A program made the position numbers and the translations under genes. Positions 25,416-37,100 of a stretch of DNA of 64,000 bases are shown here, one piece after another (positions within the stretch are counted from its first letter, which is position 1; the number at the start of each line of letters is the position of its first letter). The notes beneath the pieces are model-generated. The model saw only the letters and a program-made list of their open reading frames with translations. It was not told where the DNA came from and searched no databases. The stretch lies in NCBI GenBank assembly GCA_013396915.1, contig VWZL01000443.1, positions 326,085 to 390,084 on the forward strand, read 5' to 3'. The DNA comes from Stercorarius parasiticus. Taxonomy: Eukaryota > Chordata > Aves > Charadriiformes > Stercorariidae.

Positions 25416-25458
25416 AACCATTCTGTGGTTTTGTGATTCTGTGAAATGATGATTCTAT
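23475..25458 (+). mobile_element. CR1 LINE, longest copy (about 2 kb), degraded
   Basis: This plus-strand CR1 starts in the linker between endonuclease and reverse transcriptase (decayed LDFRRAEFGL-type region at 23515) and runs to a complete 3' tail. The tail keeps an 8-bp register over five units (25420-25458): attctgtg, gttttgtg, attctgtg, aaatgatg, attctat. Frameshifts and stops are scattered throughout. A block of ORF2 after the NMSQ motif (about 25022-25070) is deleted: sequence that normally spans several hundred bases jumps from 'ttgaacatgagccag' to the region near the ELRELGLFSLEK-equivalent. It is older than the 10.7-kb copy, judging by its many interruptions. Confidence 0.94.
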
Positions 25459-26069
25459 TCTGAAGGAGGTCAGACATTGACTTGGAAGTACTGAGCACAC
25501 TTTGATTTCACTGATAGCTGAGATGATTCAACAGTTTGCAGTATTCAGTTAACTGACTGGTTATATTGGCACTCAATAAATAACCCGCATTTTTCTTTGG
25601 TTTAATAAATTATGGCATTGACGTATTTGAGAAGCTACATTCTTTTGGCAGCTATTTTCTGAGACCGCTTTTGTGTATTTTAGTGAATGCTGTGAGAATT
25701 CCTCACTGTGGTTTCTGTCAATATGGTCTATTCAGAATAAGATCACAAGGGAATTTTGCAAAGATTAAACCAGTAAGAATAGTATATGTAAAATAAGTAG
25801 TAGAGTGAAACCAGTTGGATAGCTGAGAGTGCAGAGAAGCAATAAATACTTCTACAGCTTGTTGTAGTGTAAATCACATTTCCAAGACTACTTTAACAAG
25901 CTTTGCTACTTTTCATATATAATATAGTACTGCCTGTTTGTGGGTAGACATACATTGTTCAATGTGCAGAAAATACTGTAAGGTCTTTACAGACTCAAAT
26001 TTTGACATCACTATAAGGTAGCAATATTTTAATACTATATGAAGCTTGTGCATTTACTCCCTCATACAG

Positions 26070-26113
26070 CATAAGTTAAAGAGGTATGGTCTCACAACAT
26101 AAGTTAAAGAGGT
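26070..26113 (+). repeat. Local 28-bp-period direct duplication
   Basis: The 16-mer cataagttaaagaggt occurs at 26070-26085 and 26098-26113. The 12 bases between the copies make the period 28 bp. The second copy is followed by unrelated sequence, so only one unit was duplicated or the rest has decayed. Confidence 0.95.
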
Positions 26114-27199
26114 CTTTTGCACCGTTTCTTTGCTGTAGATGCATAAAGGAAGTCATTGTGGATGTAAAACTGAAAAATGAAAAAAATCTAAAAAGTACAG
26201 CAGTCCTATTAAAGATCAAGGAGAATTGTCTTCAAAATGGAGACACAGTCTAGGAAAAAACTAATATTTTCTGTCTGATATTTCTTCATTTAGAATCACT
26301 AATAACTATATTTGCTATTACATTGTTATCCACTTGGTGTGAAACAGAGTCCCAACGTAAGGGCTGCTTTTCGTCACACACTTTTATTTTAATAGTGGTT
26401 GATATTTTTTGATATTACATTACTGGTTACAGTTTATAGTACAATTGATCTAATTACAGTGTATTGATCTAATATTTTATCCATACTTGTGGTAGTTTTC
26501 TTATGTAATTATTTGATTTAAATTATTTTAAGGAAATACTAGTGTAAGACGATAAGATAGGGGAGAAGAGATGTTGCATAATATTTTCCTTAATAGCATA
26601 AATTCTAATTCCTTAGGCCATTGACTGGCTGAAGTTTTTAGGCTGAAATTTTCTGTGTTGGCTGCCTGCTTCATGGCTGATGTGTTTTTACTTGGCTGGT
26701 AAGGAAACAAGACCTGTTCAATCATGCTGTCATATTAGTCCCTACTTCTTTTGTCTCCAAGTGCCAATTTCATAAGTTTCAAGAATACCAAATAATCACA
26801 GATTTTGTAAAAAACGTCAGCTGTGTAGGGGAGAAAAATTAAGTTACTGTTTCATCTAAGGGGTAAGCAGAGGAACTGACTATTAACTCTGTTAACTGCC
26901 AGCCAGCATGAACATAGCTGTAGAGCTGCCACAGCATTTGCTGTGTTTTCACAAGTCAGCAGGTTAAAAAGGTAGGCAAATGACTTAGCAGGAGCCTGGG
27001 ATCAAGGATGTGTCTCTTGCCACTGTGATAAAAACCCACCCTGATTTGGCCATGTTATAATTCGCTCACTAATGCAATTTTCATATGCATGCGTTGAAGC
27101 TGCGCTGACCATAACTAGAACTGCATGTTTAACCCAGTATGAAAAACTTGTCTGTTTTTGAATCAATGAACTCTTTGTTGGCAAGAAAAGAGCTGGTTT

Positions 27200-27790
27200 A
27201 GAAGATTCTGACCCTGCTCATGGTCCCTGTTGGATGTGGTGCCAGGGTCCTGAATGCACTAATTAGCCTTAATTGCCCTAATGGCCTTACCTGCCCCCCA
27301 TCCTTCCTATGAGTCCATTTGAACTCAGGCCAAGGTAGCCAGATCTTGTCTCAGATTTGTTTGGATTCAGGCCTGTTTCACTGACTGGGTTTTCTGGATA
27401 GACTCCAAACCTATGTAGTATGGAAATTTTGTCTCCTATTTGGACCTTGAACCTGTATTAAGGTCTCATCAATGCACGTTGGTTCTGTGTTACAGCCTGG
27501 TCTTCATCTCTAACTCCTTGGTGAACCTCACATGTGTGTGGTAGGTGGCTTCTCTCCAGTTCTGGTCTCTGGTTCTCTCTGGTTCTCTTCTGGTCTCTGG
27601 TTCTCTCCAGTTCCAGGTATGGTTCCTCAGACCCTGGGAGTAGCTGGCTTGTTACTTTGTCATGTCTAGGAGTATGGATAGACCCTGTTACTGTGGTCTG
27701 GTGTGGGTGTTGTGGGATAGTGCACTACCAGTGAGAGCCCTACCTGCAGAGGGTCATCCTCGGCTCTGGTTTATGCTGTCTCTTCCAGTA
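27200..27790. other. GC-richer unclassified block, possibly repeat-derived
   Basis: This block is visibly richer in G and C, and in CTGG/CCTG words, than several kilobases on either side. It contains a small minisatellite-like patch (27550-27618). Open frames on plus (27534-27734, 27662-27880) have no family signature. The texture resembles a decayed interspersed repeat or LTR internal sequence, but I cannot name a family. Confidence 0.35.
27550..27618 (+). repeat. Imperfect CT/GG minisatellite patch
   Basis: The 20-mer ttctggtctctggttctctc is present at 27560-27579 and again at 27588-27607 (28-bp period). It is flanked on both sides by copies of ttctctccagtt. It is pyrimidine-rich on the plus strand. 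Confidence 0.9.
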
Positions 27791-28380
27791 CTATCTGGTA
27801 CTTCATATGAAAATGTGGTGAATCTTTCCTCCTTTAGCTTGCTTACCACAAAGGCTGGAAATCTCCTGACACAAACCTAGTTTGAAAAAAGTCTAAGGTC
27901 TAAGTTAAGCATTAAGGGATATTAGAATTAAGGTTATCTGTAGAACCCTAATTTGCTAAACTCTTTTGAGATTTCTAGCTATGTCTGTTGCTATATCTTC
28001 TCTATTTTTCTCAGGGAGCAGTAAAGTGTATATAGAAAATTAACAGGCACATTTTGTTGTTGTTTACAGTGTATTCAATCACAGTATTTGAACATGTAGA
28101 TATGCGAGGTTTAATTTTGTGTGTACTTTTCTGTGCTAATTGCTGTTGTAGCGCACAGGCACTGACTAATTAGATTTAGCCTGAGTGTGATTTTTTTTTT
28201 TTTCTTGTATAGTAACTGTCCAAATGTGCTTATCAGGCAGATGTTAAGCTAATTTCTTTTTCTTTTACTGGAAAATAAGCTGCTTATGTCTACTGCACAG
28301 AAAAAGCAGGTTCATGGACACTGTATCTGAAGTTATTGACATGCTGCAAGCTGTTTCCTTGCCTCTTTGTATATGGCTTT

Positions 28381-28423
28381 AGAGTGCTCTAGACCATGAA
28401 TTTATCCATTTCTAGAGCACTCT
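28381..28423. repeat. Perfect 13-bp inverted repeat
   Basis: agagtgctctaga (28381-28393) is followed after 17 bases by its exact reverse complement tctagagcactct (28411-28423). The stem does not extend further as Watson-Crick pairs. It is too short for a typical microRNA precursor. It could be a fold-back or transposon-end remnant, or a protein-binding dyad. Confidence 0.9.
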
Positions 28424-31400
28424 GCATTTTATCCCACTCTTTGCTCTTAAAGTCTATCTCCCACTCATCTCAGATATAGGGGCGAGTATTTAGCATTTCA
28501 TCAAACTGAAACTCAGTCTCAGTGTCAGGGAGTTAGAAACGTGCCCTTTGACCTGTTTTGAAAATTCTGGTTGAGAGTCATAACGGAAACCCTGTCACCA
28601 GCCCTCTGAGGCAGCGTTAAAAGCAGTTTGCCCATGAGCTCTTTTCTTTTGTGTAGCTATCTTCTTCCTTTACCATATTCACATTTCCAGCACTTGTAAC
28701 AAAGGAGCCAGGCCTTGTATTATGCAATGGCTTGGAAGGCTTGCATTATGCAATATGTATTTACTCATTTCTGAGGCAATTCAACCTGGTTTTGATTCAG
28801 GAGAACAGTGTCCTGGTCTGTGAGTTTAATGTAGTGCAAAAAGAGAAGAGCGACTCCTCAGACAGAAATACCATGCCTTTGTGTCTCTGAGTGTTTTCTT
28901 TTGGCACTTCCTTCTATGTGTTGTGTAAATACAGATTGGCCATGCGTGCCTGGAAAGGGCTATGTAGTTGGAGGAGGTTCTACAGAGACTTGGACCTCTA
29001 TGGTTCTTCAGTAGGTTTCTTTTCTAAGCAAGGCAAAGTCTGTAGGTAAACATAGTAACCTCTGTTAGGTCTTCTTGTCCATCAAGCATTGTAGCTAGCT
29101 TTGGTCTAAGAAGTAATTACAGGTAATCTGTTGTCTGTAAGAAGAGCCATGTGGGAAAGAAGAAGCCTGTGCAGTGGCTGTTTGGCTGATATGTGGGTAG
29201 CAGCAGATGGTCTAAGGAATGGGAAGTGTGACAACCAGTGTGAGTTTGAGGGAGTAGTGTTATCCCGTGAGAAGAGACAAAAAGCCATCTGAGTTGCAAA
29301 ATCACAACTATGAAAGCACATCAGGTGTTAATTCAGGGAGCAGCCCAGAGGCTTAGGCTTGGCCAGCTTTCTTAAAGGATTTCTGAATGATCCAGAGCTC
29401 TGCAATGTAGTCCTCTGAACCTAAGCTCCCTGTGTACGAAAGTGAAAAAAGGCAGTGGACCTTGGAACCTCCTGTAGTTTCAGTCCTCTCTACTACTATA
29501 AAAGGTTGCCTGACCACCCTCTCAGTTAATTCATGGAAGTTTCTGATGTGTAATTTGGTCTAGCTGGGCTTGCGAACATCTAACCTAATGAGTGAGTGTT
29601 GCAGAGGTGTGTTGCGCTGTCCCTGCGAGCTGATCTGCTGGCTTACATATTTGCTTTCAGATGTAATGTACCCCAAAGTGTGACTTATTATTAATGGCAA
29701 AATTGAAATTGTTTTGTTTTTTTTTTTAGCTCTTCCTTTTGCAGCTGTTTCTCATTGCTCTCTGAAAACTGAGAGTCTTTTTTGGTGGTATGTACGAGAT
29801 GTTTTGACAGAGGGGTACTGTTTCTGTGAAGCTGGAGTTCCTGCAAATATACGTTCAGCATAGTGATAAGGACCCTATGGAGTACCTGAGTGGTTCATGT
29901 ATCTGTTATCTTCACCTACTTTGCATATTCCTGTATCTTTTCCTTGTTTTATGCATTTCTTATAGCTACAAGTGAAGACAAAGAATTATTATGGGGAGAG
30001 GAAGACTGGAAGGTGGGGGAAATTCTTTCCTAAATACCTTTGTAGAGATTTCACCCCAAGAAGAAATAAGGAATCTACTTAAATACTTTGCAGTGTGGCT
30101 AATGTTACACTACTTTATGATGGGGTGCTCCCAAACGAAATAAATTCAAAAAACTGGGTGACAGATTCAGTCTCATAAGGCCTTAGGGTGAATTGATGGA
30201 TAGATCTGGTAATATTCCAGCTAGTCTACTTTTGTCTTCTAACATTAGTTCTTTTCTTCCTTTCTTGGAGCAGATAATCTTGAGTATTAAATCAGACTTA
30301 AGAGAGAAACTAACAAATCTAAACCCACTCACATTACATATTCTTGTTACGCACACAAAAAAACCTGTCAGAAAACATCAAACTTATTCTGTGCCTCAGT
30401 ATTCCATTCTTTTTGAATGCCAGCATATGTATTTGTAGATTTTTTTTTTTCTGCAGGTATTTGATTGTATGAGTCAAGCATTATTTTTTTAGTTGTTCAT
30501 TATTTTGCATATGTATTAACTTTTAACGTGAATTTTTGGATATAAGAATTATTCAGAAAGTTCGGCATGTACTCAGTATTTGTGATTGTTTTTCTGACCT
30601 TTTCCACCTTCATGTGATAATACTGCTAAGCTTCAAAATAACTGAATTATCAAGCCTGATAAATTGAAGGCCTACTCTGCACTGAAATTGTCACTTTACA
30701 ATTGCTGTTGTCTACCACGTGTCTATCTGTACTGGAATACAAAATTTGGTGTGAAGAGTACAAAACATAGCCTTTCTCCCTGATCTTTTAACAGAACCAC
30801 ACTCACAGCTTTGTATCTCTTAAAATGATATGCATCTACCAGGAAAGGAAGGGTGATATGGCACTGTTGGCAATTGTGCTTGTGGATAAAAAAAAAATGT
30901 CTGTAGCAAGGCTTCCTGCAATAATAATTTCCTAACACTTGCATGCAGTGCTGTCACCAATAGAAATGCTTATTCAGCAGTTCTTGCTGCTGTATGAGCC
31001 TCAATTTACACCTATGTAGCTGGGGCAGTAGGAGTTTACTGAGGAATGTTTGTGACAGTTTTATACTTCTGGCAAAAGATGCCTGACATTAATGAGACTT
31101 GTACTGTTAGTGCCAACATAAAGTTAGAATACATTTAAGGATGCACTTTTAGCATAGCTTCTTTGAAGGCCCCAACTGTGTGGATGAGCTTAGTTCCTGC
31201 TATAGCCCCACCCCAATAAATGCAAGCTAATGGGGAGAGGGAACTCCTACATTTCTGAGATATGCATAAGACAGTGCATCCACACTAGCTGTCACCCATA
31301 GTAGGTTCTTTGTGCACCCATGCCATAAAATGAAGTTTCTCAAGAGAATTGTTTCAGTCTGTGAGACTGCCTCATTTTGCCATACCTTTGTAAAAAGGGC

Positions 31401-32644
31401 AGCACAGAGCTGCGATGCCCAACTAGGAGAGCAGCTTTGACCTTGATACCTGGTACACCTTAGGGCAGAAAAATCAAGGTCCCAACTGCTTCTTATTGCC
31501 TGATACAGTACTGAAGGTATTTCTGCAGTGGAGGCAGCTTCCTCTTTCCCTTCATAAAGCAGCTCCCACCAGAGTGTGGTCTGATCTCAGAAATGGGAGG
31601 GCTGACCTGGTAAGGTCAGGTATTTAAAAAGTCTAATTTTGTGTTTAATGCTGTAGAAATATTCTGAACAGAAACCATTCTCACAAAATAAATTAATTCT
31701 TCTCACTATCCTAGGGGCTGCAGAGTACTTCTCCAGGGTGTTATGAGATGCAAGGATTGTGTCTGGACTTAAATATTTTGACAATAACAACATGGGCCAT
31801 ATAGTTCACCTCATTATCTGTTTCCAGGGATGATGATAAGGAGCAGAAAAATATATTCCCCTTATAATGAAGGGGCTCAATGCTAATTGTTTACTGTAAC
31901 AGTTGAATAATTTATAGAGGCAAGAGCTGCACAGAAGTTGTCTGTAATTTATTTCAACAAATCAGTATGAGTGTGCTGGGAAGGAAGTACATTTGAGAGA
32001 GCTATTGGTTTTAGAATACCTACACTGTATTTAAAATGTGGATGTTAGTACTCATGCTAGCACAGTGACTTTCATTACCTGCACTTGTTTAATTTTAAGG
32101 AAATATTCCTTACTTTTCTGGTTTTATTTACTGATGGCAAGGGCTGTAGCAGGCAGTGGTGACTTTAGATGTGTGCACTTGCATGTCCACAGATTGTGAA
32201 GAGAACCAAGCTAATAGTTTTTTGGCAAATCTATATCCAAGTTCATAATTCCTTCATGTGCCTGTGTTATGTATTGATACTTGGGTGGTTTGGAAATGAT
32301 CTGGAGTGGTACATGGGTGTCTTTGTACTGAGTAATCAGTCTTAATGAAAGCAGCAATTGATGGGGTTTTTTGTGAGAAACTCTCTCACCTTGACTCAAA
32401 TGTAATTCAGTAGATGATTCAGGTGTTGTTCTTAATCCAAATAATATTTATTGTTCCATTCCACAGAAATTGGTAAATTCTCATTTCAAAGGTGTATATA
32501 ATGAAATAAAAGTTTGACCTGCTGGATTGTTCTTATTGAACCATCTGGAATTCAAATCACATGTATGGCCTAAACATGTGTCAAGAACACAGTAAGTTCA
32601 AACTCTGAACGCATTCTGGTAGGTTATGGTGACTGTCCAGACAA

Positions 32645-32714
32645 GGAAGTAAATATAAATATATGTGTATATATATATAAAAAATATATATAAATATATA
32701 TAAAATTACATAAC
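32645..32714. repeat. (TA)n-rich microsatellite
   Basis: This is alternating A/T sequence (tatatatata, interrupted by aaaaaa and by tgtg) directly upstream of a CR1 body. It is the longest dinucleotide-type microsatellite in the window. Confidence 0.9.
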
Positions 32715-34147
32715 TGGAGTTCAAGTTCTTGGAGTTCAAGATCCTTAGGGTAGTGAGGAGGGTGCACAGCAAGTGCACTACCCTGGACTTCAAGGGAGCA
32801 GACTTTGGCCTCTTCAGGGATCTACTTGGTAGGGTACCATGGGATAAAGTCCTGGAGGGAAGAGGGGCCCAAGAAGGCTGGTTAATATTCAAGGATCACC
32901 TCCTCCAAGCTCAGGAGTGATGCATCCCAACCAAGAGGAAGTCAGGCAAAAAAGCCAGGAGGCCTGCACGGATGAACCGGATGCTCCTGGAGAAACTCAA
33001 ACTCAAAAAGGAAGTGGAAGCAAAGACAGGTAGCCTGGGAGGAATACAGAGAAATTGTCCGAGCAGACAGGGGTCAGGTTAGGAAAGCTAAAGTCCAGAT
33101 AGAATTAAATCTGGCCAGGGACATCAAGGGCAACAAGAAAAACTTTTATGTCAGTGATAAAAGGAAGACTAGGGAAAATGCGGGCCCTCTCTGGAAGGAA
33201 ACAGGAGACCTGGTCACCTGGGATATGGAGAAGGCTGAAGTGCTTAATGGCTTTTTTGCCTCAGTCTTCACTGGCAAGTGCTCTAACCACACCACCCAAG
33301 TCACAGAGGGCAAAGGCAGGGACTGGGAGAATGAACTGCCCACTGTAGGTGAAGATCAAGACCATTTAAGGAACCTGAAGGTGCACAAGTCCATAGGACC
33401 TGATGAGCTGCATCCTCAGGCCTGAGGGAACTGGCAGATGAAGTTGCTAAGGAAGACCTGGGGAACTACAGGCCAGTCAACCTCACCTCTGTGCCCAGCA
33501 AGATCATGGAGCAGATCCTCCTAGGAACTATACTAAGGCACATGGAAAAGGAGGAGGTGATTGGGGCAGCCATCATGGCTTCACTAAAGGCAAATCATGC
33601 CTGACAAATTTGGTGGCCTTCTATGACAGCGTTACAATGTTGGTGGATAAAGGAAGAGCAATTGACATCATCTTCCTAGACTTGCACAAGACATTTGCTG
33701 TCCTGCATGACATCCTCGTCTCTCAATTGGAGATACAAGGATTTGATGGATGGACCACTCGGTGGATAAGAAATTGGTTGCATGGTTTCTCTCCAAGAGT
33801 TGTGGTCAACAGCTCAATGTCCAAGTGGTGACCAGTGATGAGTGGCATTCCTCAGGGGTCAGTCCTGGGACCAGTGCTGTTTAACATCTTTCTCAGTGAC
33901 ATGGACAGCAGGATTGAGTGCACTCTCAGCAAGTTTGCCAACAACATCAAGCTCTGTGGTGTGGTCAACACAATGGAGGGAAGGGGTGCCATCCAGAGGG
34001 ACCTGGACAGGCTTGAGAGGTGGGCCTGTGCGAACCTCATGAAGTTCAACCAGGCCAAGTGCAAGGTCCTGCACATGGGTTGATGCGATCCCATACACAA
34101 ATACAGGCTGGGTGGAGAATAGATGGAGACCAGCCCTGAGGAGAAGG
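32715..34147 (+). mobile_element. CR1 LINE, truncated at both ends
   Basis: This plus-strand CR1 of about 1.4 kb begins in the endonuclease/reverse-transcriptase linker (FKILRVVRRVHSKCTTLDF at 32735 on). It stops abruptly after the region equivalent to EEKDLGVL, at about 34147. The ORF2 C-terminus, the 3' untranslated region and the 8-bp tail are all absent. CR1 integrates from its 3' end, so this loss must be secondary (deletion or rearrangement). A 15-bp tandem (tggagttcaagttct, then tggagttcaagatcc, 32715-32744) sits at its 5' edge next to the TA microsatellite. An internal deletion at about 33450 joins LADEVAK directly to [11 protein letters not shown]. Confidence 0.93.
32729..34083 (+). 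pseudogene. CR1 ORF2 remnant with dead catalytic box
   Basis: Open pieces are 32729-32920 (GADFGLFRDLLGRVPWDKVL), 33225-33425 ([13 protein letters not shown] and [11 protein letters not shown]), 33610-33831 (motif A as [13 protein letters not shown], catalytic Asp at 33679) and 33835-34083 (motif [16 protein letters not shown]). The catalytic box, normally FADDT, reads FANNI at 33934-33948, so both aspartates are asparagine. Stops and frameshifts separate the pieces, and about 100 bp before motif 1 are missing at 33450. The remnant is certainly non-functional. Confidence 0.92.
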
Positions 34148-37100
34148 GCTTATTAATAATGTAATATTGTCTTTGCTGATAGCATAGTACCGCTTTCATA
34201 GTCAACATTTATTTTTTTTCAAAGAAACAATATTCAGCTATTTGCTATCAATGGAGGAAGTCTTGGCATAAAATAGACGTTTATAAGTATATGAATATCC
34301 AGAAGCCTAAGCACTAATATTAGGCTTTTAAAGATAAGCAATATAATAACGAAAATATTTGATCATTTGTGTTACTTTCATTATATAGTCTACTCTAGGT
34401 ATGTTATTTTGAAGTTCTAAATGTGATTTTAAAATCAGATTGAGCTGCTAAAACTGGCAATACTGCAAACAAGTTTACAAATAGCAGTACTGATGCAGTT
34501 TTATAGAAGTTCTTCAGTTTAGCAAAATGGAAAAAAAAAAAAAATTAAAATTACCTAAATGGGTGCAACTTTCTCAATCACAAATTCTTGCATCGAAGAA
34601 GGATGGACAATTAAACTGTTTTCCTAAAATCCTTTTGAATTCTTAAACCCTTCTTAATTTAATATCTTGCTTATCTGAATTTAATGGATAACTTTCTTAA
34701 AATTCTTCTCTGGTTAGTGTTTAATAACATAAGAGGTCCATTTTCAGTTCCTCAAGAGGATAAATTAAAGCTCCACATCATTTCCACTTGTGTAGGCCTG
34801 TATACTTCAATACAATGAAATTGAAGCTGCAGTTTAAAAGTAAAAGTTCGAAAAAGTAAATTGATCATCATTACCATCTTTTAACTCTCCTTATTCTATG
34901 ATGCAACTTCAATGAGACAATATTTAATAGAATTTGTCACCTACTTCAGCAGAGATTTCTGGCTTTACTGATGTCAGGTGTGTTTTCTTATATTTATAAC
35001 TGAGTTCTCAAAGTCCACAAGATAGTTTTTGATATCTACCAAATCTCAAGGGGTCCTTTCTTCTGAAGACTGCTTTGTATCAAAAATAGTTTTCAGCCCC
35101 GCGACAGAGCTATTGTTTTTCTGACCAAAAAGATGTCATTGGTTTGCAGGAAGTTTAACTGAGCAAAGATAGTTCTGTTTGCTAAGGGAAAAAAACACTG
35201 ACTGTGCAGCCCTAGCTAGAAATGCATGTCTCTACTAGGTTCCGTATTTTGGCCTAAACTCCTTAAATTTTAGTAGGCATGATGAAAGATGTTTTCTATG
35301 CACCTTCTCTTGCAGAATAGACTTCATTTATAAAAATAAATAAGCGAAAGCTTGAAGAGCCAACCTTAAATGGAAACAACGTTCTCATTTTTGATCTGTT
35401 TGCCAAGGTAGGTACGCAAATACTCATTAGTTACATTGAACTGTTAAAGTGCATCAGTCATACAAAATATATTTGCAATATATCTTTATGTAGACTTTGT
35501 TTAAGAATATAAGTGGATTCAGGATCAGCCCTAAGAAATCCTTTCTTCTTAACAGCGCTTTGAGTGCTGACCAGACACTCCAAATTGTGACAAAAATACA
35601 TTTTATATTTTATTATGGTACAAGATGTGTTAACAAAATCAGGTATTTATTGCAGCCACTCTATCTACCAGATTTTATGGAAAACTGTGCGTAACTTACT
35701 GCACTGTTGCACTCTAGCTATGTGATTATCCACAGGGGTAATACATGCACATATATGCATATAACTATATAAATTAGGAAGGTTCATAAGCAAATATAAT
35801 TTCTAAGATTTAGTCTTAATCCCTGCTAAAAAAGACAGACGTATATTAGCATCATAGAAATACGCCAGTAGTAGTGGAATACAGCTAACCTTGATATAAA
35901 AAGAAATTATACAAAAGGCTCAGAATAATGAAGTTAAAAGGTGCATTCCATAATGGGAAAAACTTGTCTCCTTGAGGACTTTCAAAACAGTGCCATGATG
36001 TTTAGAAGATGGTGAAATGTTTATGATTTCCTTGGCAAGTTATCCATTCATATCTCAAAGACCAAAACTAGTGCTGTGACTAACTTCACTCTTTGGCAGA
36101 AAACAAGTAGAACTCTGATTGTATACAGTTTCCAGTTGAAGTTTTGAATATCAAACTGAGCTTGACTAAATTAGTGTCTGTGTTAATAATGTCATTGTTT
36201 TACCTGCTGTGCTAGAATGTTGTTCTTGGTACATAGTAAGAAGAAACCAAACTAACCCAGGGCACAAAATTGGAAGTTTGCTGAAATTTAGAACAAGACA
36301 GGCACCCAGCACCACAGCCATCACAATTTGAGGAACATTAACAAACTCATCCAACCTCTTTCACGCTTTTCTGTTGAAAGAGTAATATTATGCAAAAGGA
36401 GTAAAACCAAAATGCATGAATATTCACTTTGGTTTGAACTATGTGGCTTAGAACTTAACCACTTTACAGGGAGGGAGGAATTGACAGGCGGAGAGTGATG
36501 AACTTTAACTAATCTGTTCTAAGTCTGTCAAAATAGTTAAGAAGTGTAATGCTAATTAGTTTCTCCTCAGAGGTATCTGAGTTCATACTCAGATTTTTTT
36601 TCTATATTGCACATGAAATTTAATCTTGTTTATAGATCTTTCTTTAAAAATCTTCATTATTTTGCCTGTTTTTCAAACTAAGTGAGCTAAATTCATCTAT
36701 ACATTGAATGACAGCACATCATCAACAGCAAAGAACACACATGTTGCCAAACATGGAGGGATGTTCTGTAAAACTGTGCCTAAGATTAGGCTGACTGAAA
36801 TATTTCCCCACTTAAAGTGTTTAGAGTGCAAAAAAACTATGGCATAGCTGAAGAGGTGGGAAAATCAATTAAAATGTGCAAAGACCTAATATGGGACATG
36901 CTTAGAAACATTTAAGTGTGTCACACTCTTCTGTAGTATTTCACTGATACATGGTAGATGATAATGGTATTTGTCATCACAACAATAAGCTTCACCACAA
37001 TTTTACAGCTGGCTTCTTGCCTTTTGGTACTGTAATAAGATGAAGTTTATCTATTAACCAACCTTAGTCCACCAGTCTATCCTAAAATGAGTTAAAAACT

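Larger units (their letters stand above)
25459..32644. other. Non-coding stretch with a GC-richer block
   Basis: No gene is recognised in this 7.2-kb stretch. It holds a 28-bp-period duplication (26070-26113), an unclassified GC-richer block (27200-27790), a perfect 13-bp inverted repeat (28381-28423), and T runs near 28190 and 29720. All are listed separately where they can be supported. Confidence 0.55.
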
